Position numbers and translations under genes: made by a program. A stretch of 64,000 nt of DNA from the NCBI GenBank assembly GCA_012295275.1, contig CM022672.1, positions 4,242,443-4,306,442 of the forward strand, in the 5' to 3' direction. A model generated the notes under the pieces. That model was not told the origin of the DNA. It ran no database searches and was given only the letters and a program-made list of their open reading frames with translations. The stretch comes from Chrysomallon squamiferum. Its lineage: Eukaryota > Mollusca > Gastropoda > Neomphalida > Peltospiridae. This document shows positions 12,946 to 24,721 of this stretch, one piece after another. Position 1 is the first letter of the stretch. Each line of letters opens with the position of its first letter.

Positions 12946-13250
12946 GCACACACATTTAATAGTCATGTGTATATGTATGTATGTATGCACACACATTTAA
13001 TAGTCATGTTTATATGTATGGCTGGAGGCTGCTATATTTAATATCCATGTTTTGCTGCAATGCTTCAGTTGCTATGTTTAATATTCATTGTTAACTGTAT
13101 GGCGTGTGGCTGTTACACTTGAAACTCGTTTTTAACAGTAGAGCTTGGGGTTGCTGTATTTAATATTCATGTTTAACAGTAAAGCTGGAGGCCATTACAT
13201 TTAATACTTATGCTTAAGAGTGCAGTTTGGGGCTGTCACAATTAAAACCC
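12946..13250. repeat. 41-bp minisatellite, about 7.4 copies
   Basis: Unit starts fall at 12946, 12987, 13028, 13068, 13109, 13150, 13191 and 13232: period 41, with one unit of 40. The first two units are nearly identical. Later units share a core like ATTTAATATTCATGTTTAACAGT with heavy divergence. The array ends exactly at the CpG-rich edge. Confidence 0.85.
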
Positions 13251-13253
13251 TGA

Positions 13254-13700
13254 CCCTTCTTTGCTGCTACTCGATTAACATACTTAAGCAGACGATTTGT
13301 TGAATCTACTCTTCCATTCATCATTTAGCACTGGTTCCTGCTGGAGCGACATTATCAAGGGTCACAAATAACAACACAGAAATACTACTTAGGTCCTGCG
13401 ATGTAGATTTGAGTATGTAAATTATTTCACGCTATTCGTAACAATGGCAAATTAAATTAGTACGAATCTGATAACAAACAGTGCAGTATCAATTACTAAA
13501 TCTGACCGGTTACCTGGCTAACAAACTTAGGGGCTGTGCCTTCCTCACAAGGGATGTCTTGTCATCGATCGGAGAAAATCGCCGAAGTTCGTTCAGACAC
13601 TTTTTTTTTTTCCGGTTCCGTGATCGTTACAGACAGTATACTGCGCGACAGTCAAAACACAGCCCAGAATTTCTGGTGACTTTTTAACAAAACGTTGCAT
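13254..13700 (-). promoter_or_regulatory. Candidate NT5C2 promoter and 5'UTR exon
   Basis: CpG jumps here: about 19 CpGs in 440 bp, against about 3 in the preceding 440 bp. On the minus strand there is an ETS-type site (CCGGAA, 13610-13615) and a plausible donor, AGCCAG|GTAACC, whose last exon base is 13514. A transcript starting around 13.6-13.7 kb and spliced from 13514 to 9129 would supply the missing 5'UTR exon. No TATA box is obvious. This is inferred from position and composition only. Confidence 0.4.
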
Positions 13701-13903
13701 TTTAAAAGTGTATTACTTCATTTATGAAAACAAAAACGAAATAATAATAATAATAAAATAATAATAATAATAATAGGAACAGACGTTAAATTAAGGTCGT
13801 GATATAAATTTAAATTTAGATTTATTACTATTAGCAAAATGTAATACATTTTCCTTTGATTAGTGATATTTGGCTCTGGGAATATAGGTTATATATATAT
13901 ATA

Positions 13904-13921
13904 GTGTGTGTGTGTGTGTGT

Positions 13922-14006
<85 letters not shown>
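13904..14006. repeat. (TG)n(TC)n compound microsatellite
   Basis: TG to about 13924, then TC with single interruptions. It is the first AG/CT array met when moving right from the NT5C2 side. Confidence 0.95.
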
Positions 14007-14009
<3 letters not shown>

Positions 14010-14346
14010 GGTTTGTTTTAATTTAAATGATTAATATACATTTTCGTGGATCCGTGTGGTTATGTATATGTTTATCCAATGCACGTTACGCTTATGTACA
14101 TACTGCATAATACGCCTAATCAAAGCCTACTGCTGCTTTATATACAAAAAGTTTTTCAAATAACAACAATAGTATTATTTTTCCTATCGATAATTTCTAC
14201 GTTTGTTACTTATGACGATCTTTTTCATTTTAATTATATTTATCTTCCGAACTGTTAGAGAAAAAACAAACTGATAATATATATTTTTTAATATATGTCG
14301 TTCTTTTCTTGTTGTTATGCTTTTTAAATCTTGAGCTTCCAATCAG

Positions 14347-14382
<36 letters not shown>

Positions 14383-14634
14383 TAACAATGCCGATATTGT
14401 TCAGTAGATATCAAAACCTATTTATAATCCTTCATTTACACAAGCTTGCATATAAAAGGCGTATCTAGAACTTTAACAAGGGAGTTTACAGAATCTGTGC
14501 ATATTTATAAACTGGTATAATAAACTTTTAAAGGTGTGAATAATTATGTGTATGGGAGAGAGAGGAAGAGAGACAGACAAACAGAGCAAGAGACAGACAG
14601 ACAGAAAGTCTGCAGTGGGATTTTTAATTTTAAT

Positions 14635-14665
<31 letters not shown>

Positions 14666-17600
14666 TTTATCTTTTTTGGCAGCTCAATGGATTCTTAAAT
14701 CTTTAAGCATACGCTCTTGAATTCGTCACTGCGCTATAAGAATTCGCCACGGTGTTCTATTTAAATTGTAATACGGAAGATTACAGCACAATTATTTTAT
14801 CTTTTAACTTCTCAACATTATCTCACAACATATTTAATTTTCCTCTCCAAAAAAAAAAAAAAAAAAAAGATTAGATAACAATGTTAGAAATGTAAAGAAA
14901 ACGTTACTGCTCTTACAGTTTGAAGTGTGTTTCCTGAATCTGAGCATTATATTAAAAGAAAATTAATAAGTTTCTTATTTATGCAAATGTTATCTTTTCC
15001 GTAATCATTATTCGTCAATGTTAATAGTGTGTAGAGAGAGAGAGCTGTGATTTTGAGAGGAGAGCGTTACTTGAGACATTCATACGAGTTTGCAGAATAA
15101 AATATCTTCTTGCGTGCTACGTGGCTTCCTGACAACGAAGAAATATAGATTCTTTACAAATCCTCGAAAAGCAAGACGATTTTTTTTTTTTTTTACCCCT
15201 GATCAGAATTGTTATATGATGTACAACAATAGCTGATGGGGGAAATACATTAATGTACAGATGATTTTTTTTTTTTTTTTTTTTTTTTGAATTACAAATT
15301 TAATGTAATGAATTTATTATTTCAGTTTAGTGTAAAAAGACAGAACAAAACTAAGTTGATCACGAAAGATTTTTTTTTTATCTTTAATAAATTTTCGATA
15401 TTTGTTAAGAAAGGTCTGTTCAGTGTCTTCAATTCTTAAATAATTTTCTTCTTTCTGTTCTGGCTGAAATTTTTTTATTTATTTATTTTATTATTATTTT
15501 TATTTATTTATTTATTTATTTTTTCTATGTGTGTGCGTGTTTATATTTTTCTTTTCATGCTCATTTTGGCTTAACAGGTAAATGTCTACTTAACGTTTTG
15601 ACCGAAAAGAAAATTCTCCAAAATATTCGATTTCTTTTTTATTACCTTCCGTTGACCATTGTTAATTAAACTTAATACTCTATCAACAATGCATCGATTA
15701 AAACGTAGCCCAAGGAAGTTAGTAGCCTTCTTTCTTTCAAAAAATACTTTCCCAGGCCGGTTTAAATTTCGATCACTTCGTTGGATGAGCTAAACCACGG
15801 ACTGTTTTATCATCAGTCAACTGTACATGTGGCTGATGGCCTCCACTCATTAAATTCGTCCGGAAAACAGACCCATCCTGTTCAGTAACGAGCTGGGATG
15901 GACGTTTGTTTTTCACGTGTTCGCAGGCTGCACTAATCAAAGCAAGCGTGGCCAGTGATCCGGCGTTTACGGCCAGCCGGTTCAAAGGATAAGCTCGGTG
16001 CTCAAAGATGGAAGAGGTGGAGAGTTTTGGATTTATTCTTAATCCAAGAAACCAGTAATGAGAGGAAATGAGGTAAATGGTTGGAGTGATTTAAAAAAAA
16101 AATAAAAAATAAAAAAAAAGGAAAAGGAAAAAAAGAAGAAGAAGAAGAAAAAGAAGAATAACAAGAAGAAGAAAAAATCTTGTACGTTTTGTTGCTAACA
16201 TGTGGTATGAAGATCACAGACGTATGTTTCGATGTATAAACGTCCAGAAATTCAGAATACAATTAGTTCCACGAAGCTAAAACTGGAGCGCGTTGAGTAT
16301 GTGTCTGCCCATGAAAACACCTGCCCGTGCACGGTCTTAATAAATTATTATCTTGAAACGTCTGCAGAATGGAAGCTTAGTAACTTAAACAGAATTTTAA
16401 ATATTTTTTTTTATTATTATTATTATTTTAGGTATATATAAAACTGCATTTTTTTGCACTCTTTTGGATAGTATAAATTTTGACTGTTCAGAACTATATT
16501 ATTTATATTCTACAGTACTGTACAATATTTATTTTATTATTGCTACTGTACGCAATTATATTATTTGCCTTGTACTACTGAATGCACAGTTTTTTTTGTG
16601 CACAGCATAGCACTGTTGAATAATATATGAACTGTATTAAACTTTACTCAAAATATATCTGGTAATTATCTCAAAATCATAATTTAATCATCTTAAACGA
16701 ATACTCAAGTACAACTTAGATCATTGTGCATTATTACTGTGAACTGTGCCATGATCATTAGAAAATAGGATAAAATATGACAAATTCATAAAGACTGTTC
16801 TTAGCCATTTTACTTCTAATAATAGTAATTAATTCGTTCCTTAGTGAAAATAATTATAATTAATATAAAAATAAAAAAAAAATAAAAGAAGAAAAAAATA
16901 CCTATACATTTATCATATTTTTTTTTTATTTATGATAATTTGTTTTTAATTTAATTTAATTTAATACATACGTATAAAGTTAAATCTAGGTACAAAATCA
17001 TCAAAAATAATTATTAAACCATCGATTTGAAAAAATGAGCATTAAAATGTAATCATGTGTTATATAAATGGAGGAATTCAGTAGTAAAATGACAGTAAAT
17101 AATCGTAACCCAGAAAGATATGCTACTAGACTACAACGTAAACTGGCAAAAGGTAAATGTTTTTTTTTTTTTTTTTTCGACAAGTGGTTTATTTGATGTA
17201 TGATTGGTAGAAAAGTGCTTTCCTCATCTTATTGATATTTCTTCCGTTTCTGCTGGCAGACGTTCAACAACTTCTGTCAGCTGTTAAGACGAATGGTTTT
17301 GCCAAATTTAAGTTCAGTGAAAGTCGTTTTGTCTCAATTAAATACCAGTTAATACTATGATCAAAACGTTCCGAAGTGTTCTTCTGATTAAAAACCCACT
17401 TTAGATGACCGATACGAGTAAACAGAAAGTCTGATTTGGTTTCGTAATGAACGTCCTCAGTTTTCTTTTTTTTTTTTTTTTTTTTTTTCGGTCTGTGAAT
17501 TTCGCGCCACATGCTACTAGTAACTTTTTTTCTTTTACTGATCATTACTTTTGTTACGTAGGCGTTCTTTTTGTTTATTGGCTTTTTTTCTTTCATTTTT

Positions 17601-18049
17601 TTTTTTTTTTTTTTTTTCAACCCATAATTAACCCATCCCATTTCCCTCTCCCTAAAACTATCTAATTACCAGTGAAAATACTGCTAATATTGAAAACAAC
17701 TAAACGTTTTCGCAAACTTTAAAATATATTTCCACATTATATAATTTCTTACGTTTGGATTTTTGCTGAATACATTAAAAAAATACACCTGTATTATTTT
17801 CCGTTTCGTGTTTGCTCTGTAATTTAGTACTCCGTTAGTCTGTTTATCTGTCAGTGCCTGCATTAGACTGGAGAGATGCTGTCCGTGTCGTTACAAACCG
17901 GATGTCAATGATACAGATTTACGAGCACTTTGTGACGCATGCGACTAAGGTAGAGTTTGCAGGAGTGAATAAAATTAATGGATAAAGTCTCTACGTAATT
18001 TATATTTAACTTGTTATCAAACTCCGTGATACATAAAAACGATAATAAC

Positions 18050-18083
<34 letters not shown>

Positions 18084-18128
18084 TAACCATTAATGTAATA
18101 ATTCGTCTCTAATAAACAAGCTCTTTCT

Positions 18129-18130
<2 letters not shown>

Positions 18131-18168
<38 letters not shown>
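18131..18168. repeat. (CA)n microsatellite
   Basis: Pure CA for about 37 bp, one of the few AC arrays inside the CpG-rich block. Confidence 0.95.
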
Positions 18169-18171
<3 letters not shown>

Positions 18172-18414
18172 AAACAAATTGAAGACTTATACCGATAAAT
18201 TAGTTTTATTTAAAATAATCTTTCACGCTATTTAACCTTAAATTAAACAGGAATAAAATTAATGAAGTGTCGTAAAACGAAATGCTCCTTTCCAATTTTT
18301 TTTTTTTTTTTTTTTTTTCTCCGTACCGCGATGACCTAGATTTTAAAATTTGTTCCACATCCGGTTATTGGCCGAATGAAGACATCGAACATGTAGTTGC
18401 AGTTTGACCTTTAC

Positions 18415-18583
18415 CTTCAAAGAAGAAACTACTCCAAGCTCCCACTGGGACGATTCTTTTTTCAGTCCAGTTCACGTGCAATGGGGTGTTGCTGATGACG
18501 ATACCGCAGCCCAGCTGCAGACGAACACTGGGAAATTTCCCGCGTTTCCAATCAACGTAAAAAATCTGCAACATAGATCGAAA
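18415..18583 (-). other. Exon-like open segment, unrecognised
   Basis: In a CpG-rich patch, the minus strand is open from before 18583 to 18365. Possible boundaries are an acceptor (gtgctcgcag) at 18584 and a donor (TTTGAAG|GTAAAG) at 18415. Translated residues are diverse (for example DWKRGKFPSVRLQLGCG). The plus strand is also open over the same interval, so only one, or neither, is coding. No family recognised. Confidence 0.2.
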
Positions 18584-18679
18584 CTGCGAGCACCCGACCA
18601 AGTACATAAGAAAAACAAGAAAATATTAGTTTGTCGCGAGGAAGATTGTATCTGGAGGCTGTTTCCGTGAAAGTGCATT

Positions 18680-18960
18680 TGATATATCTCTAAAGAACAT
18701 CTCTTTTTTCATCTCTCATCAAAGTCGACCGCGTGTGTAATTGTCTTAGTTTGCGTACACTTCGCGAAAATCGTTTATTCTGTCAGTGACCCATTTGTAT
18801 GTTAGGATATTATAGAATTTTTTGTTAACAAGAAAAATAAACGATATGTATCTCTCTATCTCAACATCCCTGTGTGTAGATGAGTATAATTATACGAGCA
18901 AATAAAACATTTTTCATTCTTCCTATCACACACATATACATACACACATGTATGCACGTG

Positions 18961-19040
<80 letters not shown>

Positions 19041-20057
19041 TGCGCAATGTGTTTGCTAAAACTGGAAAAACATATGCGACTTTATGCATCAGCTACTTGC
19101 TAAATGAAATGAAAATTAAAAGGCAACTAGTCCATGTTTTATTTATTTATTTTAAAAACTCAAAATTCAAAGCTCCATAAATTTCAGTAAAACATCTGGA
19201 TGAAATTAAACATTAAATGAAATTATCAAACAGAAGTAATAACTGGTTCATTCTCTTCTGCCAGAAAATTTAAATTTAAATTAGATTCTGAACTTCAAAT
19301 TTGGACTCATCAGCAAATTAGATACACAGATCTCAAGCTACAAACAAACACACACACAAACATATCTATACATACATATGTAGGCTTACAACGTACGTAC
19401 ACAAACATATATACTGTATGTCGCAAAGATAAGAAGATAGTATTGAAATGGTATGATTCATAATTTTTATTTATTTATTTATTTATTATATTTCCAGCAT
19501 TTGTTTGTTTGTTTTTTAATGTTGTTCCCCACCCCCCACCCCTAAAAAACCCTGAAAGTTGATTGCTAACAGACATGGGACGAACGATCATTTATCAAAG
19601 TTAGCACGCGACCTTTGAACTTTCCTTCCAGTGTTATTCGTTTTCGTCGTATGAGAAGTTTTCTCTCATCATCATTAAAAAATGGTCTGTCCCCTTGGTA
19701 GGGCGAAAAGATTATACTTGTCTGGTGCCAAAAACGAAAACTGTCTGAGTGTAAATATCGATGTTTGGACAGTAGTTTGTGGCCAGATAGCCTTTGACCC
19801 TTCGTCGGAGGTTTGATGTGACCCCAGTTGGTGTTTTCGTGTCACATGTGTTGCAGGTTAAACAGCTCAGCATAAGAAAATCATTAATTATAGAGAAATG
19901 TCCTAGGTAACAACATTCTTTTCTTTCTTTTTTCTTTCACTTTTTTTTTTTTCCCCTTAATCCCAGCTCCATGGAGATATTTCGAGCCTTCCGAATGGTT
20001 TTCAAATATTGACTTGATAGCACTACTAATTGTTTATTCAGCATTTTTCTTTTATTT

Positions 20058-20090
<33 letters not shown>

Positions 20091-21063
20091 CATCGCATTA
20101 GGTAAATATGCCATATGATTTATGATTTTAAATTTCGTTTTGTGTTATTTTACTCATTTTAGGATATAAAATTAAAGATACGATCAAAAAAAAAAAAAAA
20201 AAAAAAAAAAAAGTCAAATGTCTATTAAAAAATAATAATAATAATAATAATAATAATATAATCTTGATATTTAAAAATAATAAATATATATAAATAAATA
20301 AATAAATAAACAGAGTTGATCCTCTTGCTTTATTTTAACATCCATGAAAAAGCTCATAGATTTTTTTTTTTTTTTTTTTTAGAGTAATGCTTCAGCTGAT
20401 TTTGGGACACTATGGTATGTTCATTACAGAATAACAATAAAATAAATAAATGCTTACTGTTTTCAAAACACTGTAACGAAAAGTTAAGGACGGAGAACAG
20501 AAAAGGTTTATTGACGATGTGCGAGAAAAACGTGATAATTATGAAAGTTAGTCGACTAGACGGCGTTTCTTATCACGTGTTTGTCACGGGGGTGTGTGGT
20601 CTATCGCGTATGACTGGCTCTGTTTGATTTATTCTTTCCAAATCTCTGTTCCAGACTCGTCTTTTGAGCACATGTTCTTTTAAAAAAAAAAAGTATTGTA
20701 AGGGGGAGAAAAAAAGTAATAAATAAAATAAATAAATAAATAAATAATAATAATATAATCAGTCAATCAATAATTTATATATATATGCGAGAAATAAATG
20801 AGTCAAATGAGAGAATTTTATTTTAAAGTTTATTTTGATGGGGTTTCTTGATTTTTTTATTTTTTATTTTTTTTTTATTTTTTTTTATGTATGTATATAA
20901 CGTAGAATTATATATATTCCAATAATATAAAGTCCTAGGCCTATTTCGTTAAACATACAACATTTAAAATAATAAAAAAATATATTTAGATATGTATTTA
21001 TTTTAGTTACTTATATAATAAATTTTAGCATTAATTTTTATACATCGCATTTAAATTATTATT

Positions 21064-21096
<33 letters not shown>

Positions 21097-21100
21097 ATTA
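18680..21100. other. Intergenic, AT-rich
   Basis: Holds the CT array at 18964, poly-T/A tracts (20059-20086, 20186-20211, 20361-20380), AAT and AAAT runs (20229-20310) and a complex patch at 19560-19880 with no exon that I can support. Confidence 0.6.
18964..19037. repeat. (CT)n microsatellite
   Basis: Uninterrupted CT for about 73 bp. Confidence 0.97.
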
Positions 21101-21113
21101 TTATTATTATTAT
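21056..21113. repeat. (ATT)(GTT)n(ATT) microsatellite
   Basis: Trinucleotide array just left of a CpG-rich patch. Confidence 0.95.
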
Positions 21114-21129
21114 ACGTACATCTAACCAG

Positions 21130-21530
21130 TTCTGTTCTGGTTCATTTCTTCGCGTCTTCCCACACTTTTAGTAATAATAATTTCTTTCTGCACCCAGTTT
21201 TTCTCTGCTCGAACGTAACGCTATAGTATTCTCCCAGCATCCTCAATTTCCCTGCAGACGACTTCCGCCATTTAAAGAGAGTTTTGTGTGTTCAGTGTCT
21301 GTGCACACTTACGACATTGTAACGACATGAACAGACGTCTGACCACCGCTGACCGCAACCATTACGACGACGGTGACAGAAGCAGTTGGCGCTTTTTCAC
21401 TTCAGTTGTTAATTTGTTCTAGCCCGGAATTCCGTTCCGTCACTTTTCATCGACGTCATCACCGGATGAATGAAAAACATTATGGGATGTCAGTCATCGC
21501 TGAAGAGAAAGTGCGCGTGCACTGAACATA
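21130..21530. promoter_or_regulatory. CpG-rich patch, promoter-like
   Basis: Complex sequence with dense CpG, a CRE-like CGACGTCATCA and GC-rich blocks, between AT-rich repeats. No splice-linked exon found. It may be a distal promoter or enhancer. Confidence 0.3.
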
Positions 21531-21969
21531 TTCAAAATGCCATGTTTAATAAATAGTGTATTCTGTCATTGTCAGTAATGATTACTATTTATTGAAAAGG
21601 ATTGGCCCTGTTTGTTTTTTAAAAAACTTTTTTTTCTAATTTTCTTCTTTCTAAGTAGATTTTGTAATTCTTGCTAATTATTAGGTTTATTGTTTTATGA
21701 TATAGGCTAGTTTTTTGGTAAATAATAAAGAACGTGAACCCGTGCATATTTTAGTTTGAGGTATATGTCGTCCATTACAGATATTTTTTATATCGAATAT
21801 AATTGATCTAATCTAATCTTTTCACTGGAACTGACTATTACGACTAACTGTTCCGTAATATCAGTTCAGGATTTTCTCTCTGCCTCCATTACTTCTCTCT
21901 CTTACTATCACTATCACTATCTCTTTCTTTGTCTCTCAAATAAAATAAAAATTAAATTAAATTAAGAAG

Positions 21970-22004
<35 letters not shown>

Positions 22005-22431
22005 AAAAAGAAATGAGAACTCTGGTGCACGTTTTCTTTTTGTTTTTGTGACTCATTTTTCAACCCACTAAAAATATTAAAACATTGACCAAGCTCGTCT
22101 GTGTGTTTATCTGGGTTAAGAACTCATAAGTGAGGTTAAATCTAGCTGAACCCACGAGCGACGGATGATGGCTAGTTAACGTGATTGGGTGTATGAAAGT
22201 CTTTTGACTAACACCGATGAACGGCATGCATGTGTTAGAAAACAGATTCCCGAAAGACGATACATCGAGTAACGGTGTTAATACTTTTACGAACACTCGC
22301 CAATAATTATATCTTTTCAACAGAAAAAAAAACAACAAACAAACAACAAAAAAAAAAAAACAACAACAAAACAACAACTAAAAACAAACAACAACAAAAT
22401 TATTCTTCCTTCTTGCAGCTTTTTAAAATTA

Positions 22432-22469
<38 letters not shown>

Positions 22470-22491
22470 CATTTCTTTTTCATGTATATAT

Positions 22492-22534
22492 TATGTTACA
22501 AATAATATATATAATATATATTATTTGTAACATA
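22492..22534. repeat. Perfect 20-bp inverted repeat (hairpin/cruciform)
   Basis: TATGTTACAAATAATATATA is followed by TAA and then by its exact complement, 43 bp in all, with no mismatch. It lies just after an (ATT)n array. AT-rich palindromes like this can extrude as cruciforms. Confidence 0.9.
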
Positions 22535-23207
22535 CTTACGATGCCGCTCTTTGTACTATTCTAATAATAGTAATTCAAATGACTACAGATTTCAAAAAAA
22601 AAAAAAAAAAAACGCACACTGATACACAAACATTTTAATGTTAAAACGTTTATTTCTGCTGACAGTCAAGATTACTTAATAAAACAATTTCAAACGTACC
22701 AAAACATGGATCCGCCGTTCTCTTCATCATCATTACCTGAATTTCATAAATAATAAAGCATGAAAGAAAAAACATTTATGGACGAAGGGTCGCTACTCAC
22801 TGGTTTCATTTGTAATTATATATAAAAGTTCGCAATGAAAATATCCGAATAGGTAAATTTAAAAATAAATAAATAAAAAATATTTTTTTTAAAATATATA
22901 AAATTATTAATATAAAATTAAAAAAATGTTTGGACTGTTTTTGAATTTTAAAACGAAAATAAAATTATGTACAGTTTTTAATTATTTTAGGATCGCGTAC
23001 GTTGATAAAATAATATAACAGAGTGCACATGCGCTCACACAAACGTGCACTCACCCACACACACCATCCATAAACCATCTTTCTATAAGTTTATCGCCGC
23101 ACCCTCTTCAGAAAGCGACAGAGGGTCGAGATAACATTCCTTATTGCTCATCATGAACAAAAATTAGTAATAGTGTATATAAGAGGTCATTTTCTATTTC
23201 TCAAACT

Positions 23208-23208
<1 letters not shown>

Positions 23209-23292
<84 letters not shown>
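23209..23292. repeat. (CT)n microsatellite
   Basis: Uninterrupted CT for about 84 bp. Confidence 0.97.
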
Positions 23293-23296
<4 letters not shown>

Positions 23297-23422
23297 ACCG
23301 GTTTATGAAAAAAAAAAAACCTATTTATATAACCATGCTTGACCCCATTTTTTATTCTGATATCGAATCCAGGGATGATTTGATCACTTTGTAAAAAAAT
23401 ATGGTTTTTTTTTATTAAATCC

Positions 23423-23510
23423 TCGACCAGCCCCTCGAGGTTAAATCCTCGAGATGGTCCTCCTCGTATGCACCTGCAGGTCTAACTGTCAGACTACGTC
23501 TACTGGTGCC
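23423..23510 (-). repeat. Decayed tRNA-like SINE head with nested hairpin
   Basis: On the minus strand, TAGTCTGACAGTTAGAC (23480-23497 region) resembles a tRNA A box and is followed about 35 bp later by GGATTTAACCTC in B-box position. The same place forms a hairpin: GACCA/TGGTC (23425-23429/23455-23459) outside CTCGAGG/CCTCGAG (23434-23440/23447-23453) with loop TTAAAT. Confidence 0.35.
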
Positions 23511-23866
23511 GTGCTGGAATCTTAAACACTCCCAGTTTGGAATTCCAGCTTTACGAGCCAGTGGATTGGCCTAATGCCCTCTTTACCATTCCCCGTGCTG
23601 CTAAACTGGAAAAGATGTGTCTAATTAATTTTTTTTTTAATGTGATTTCGCATACCTAGCCACTCGTTATGAATTGCAAACGACGTGTTTAATTACGCTT
23701 TTATTATTTGCGGAAAGCGAAAGGTACGGCTGCGGCTAATGCAACGTGAATGACGTCGACTGACTGACTGGGTGGCGAATGTGACTCGACGGCACGTGCA
23801 AATCACGGTGGCTCAGATCAGAATGCTTGGAAAAATAGTCCGTGATGAACTGGTGATGCTTCAAGT

Positions 23867-24042
23867 CAGGCATGGGCAACCTTTTTCGAGAAGCAGGCCA
23901 CATGGATCATGCCTCATCTTCAGCGGGCCACATAAGACATGGCCCATCTTCAGGCGGGCTGCAGATACTAATTTACAGTCTAAATGGAACAATTAGGCGG
24001 GCCACTCAGAAAGCCGCGCGGGCCGCAGTTTGCAAATGACTT
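23867..24042. mobile_element. hAT-type non-autonomous DNA transposon (MITE)
   Basis: The left end reads CAGGCATGGGCAACC and the right end, inverted, AAGTCATTTGCAAACT; about 11 of 16 terminal positions pair. Inside are the repeated GCGGGCC/GGCCCGC blocks typical of this kind of element. It is flanked by CTTCAAGT (23859-23866) and CTTTAAAT (24043-24050), an 8-bp target duplication differing by two transitions. Eight-bp duplications are the hAT hallmark. At 176 bp it has no coding capacity, and the decayed ends say it is old. Confidence 0.7.
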
Positions 24043-24329
24043 CTTTAAATCATAATGCTTTTAACACACGATGCGTTAATAATATGATGGTGTTTTAAAT
24101 CAGAATGCACAGAAATGTAGTGTTTACAAATATGGCTTTTTAAAAGGATGATGGGGCGCAGTGAAAAGAATTGATCTCCGGGGTCTAACCCCTCTCAGGC
24201 GAGTGTTTTATTTTTTTTTAACCGAGGTGCTTCAGCTAGCACCTGAATGTTTCCAGCAACTTTTCAAATGATCCTAGAGGAATGATGTATTAATCTGTGT
24301 CATGATGTCACGCAGTTCCGTCATTTCGT

Positions 24330-24375
24330 ATCTTCATTAGAACACTGACACTCTGACCACTGAACTAATGGGCGG
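24330..24375 (-). repeat. tRNA-like A-box fragment (SINE remnant)
   Basis: The minus strand reads TTAGTTCAGTGGTCAGAGTG (24349-24368), a good A box. The expected B box downstream is too decayed to call. It is one of several SINE-like pieces clustered at 23.4-24.4 kb. Confidence 0.4.
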
Positions 24376-24659
24376 CGAATGCAGAGCAATGAGAGAGTGT
24401 GTGATTTATTTCAGGATTCTTCCCCAAACTGCCGTGTGTCTGATAACAGCGTGGTAACTCAGCGCGCAGATAGGTTCTCATTGTTGTTCCAAGTCGTGTT
24501 GTGTGCTTTAAACAAGATAAGAGCAAAACGTGACAACGGTACAAAGAAAATATTACCTCCAGTCTTTTATCTCTTTCTCCCTTTGTCTGCCGGTTCTTCT
24601 CCAACACCGTTTTGTGTGTGTCTTTGTAGATGATCTTTGGTTCATTACTTTTTTTTCCA

Positions 24660-24660
24660 T

Positions 24661-24720
<60 letters not shown>
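24660..24720. repeat. (TTTA)n microsatellite
   Basis: About 14 TTTA units. Confidence 0.95.

Positions 24721-24721
<1 letters not shown>

Larger units (their letters stand above)
9130..13513 (-). other. Probable NT5C2 first intron (5'UTR intron)
   Basis: The acceptor beside 9129 shows that an intron lies here. Its far end is uncertain; a donor at 13513/13512 is proposed. The stretch is CpG-poor. It carries (CA)n at 9333-9353, a TG-rich higher-order repeat (9420-9725), several poly-A/T tracts (11401-11417, 11662-11680, 11737-11755), TG arrays (11817-11935), a short AC/GT palindrome (12885-12904) and a 41-bp minisatellite (12946-13250). Confidence 0.6.
13700..18300. other. Intergenic, repeat-rich with a CpG patch
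   Basis: Contains AAT runs (13739-13775, 14348-14380, 18042-18083), poly-T/A tracts and a CpG-rich complex patch at 15750-16010. The patch has a 70-codon minus-strand frame (15773-15985), opened by TTG rather than ATG and unrecognised. No gene supported. Confidence 0.6.
21540..23420. other. Intergenic, AT-rich
   Basis: A long A tract (21971-22002), CAA/ATT runs, the 43-bp palindrome and a CT array. The 105-codon minus-strand frame at 22060-22377 is largely poly-Phe/Cys from poly-A complement and is not supported. Confidence 0.6.

Noticed and set aside
15773-15985. 70-codon minus-strand frame in a CpG patch
   Set aside because: Opens with TTG, no splice sites or homology recognised; kept only as part of the regional description.
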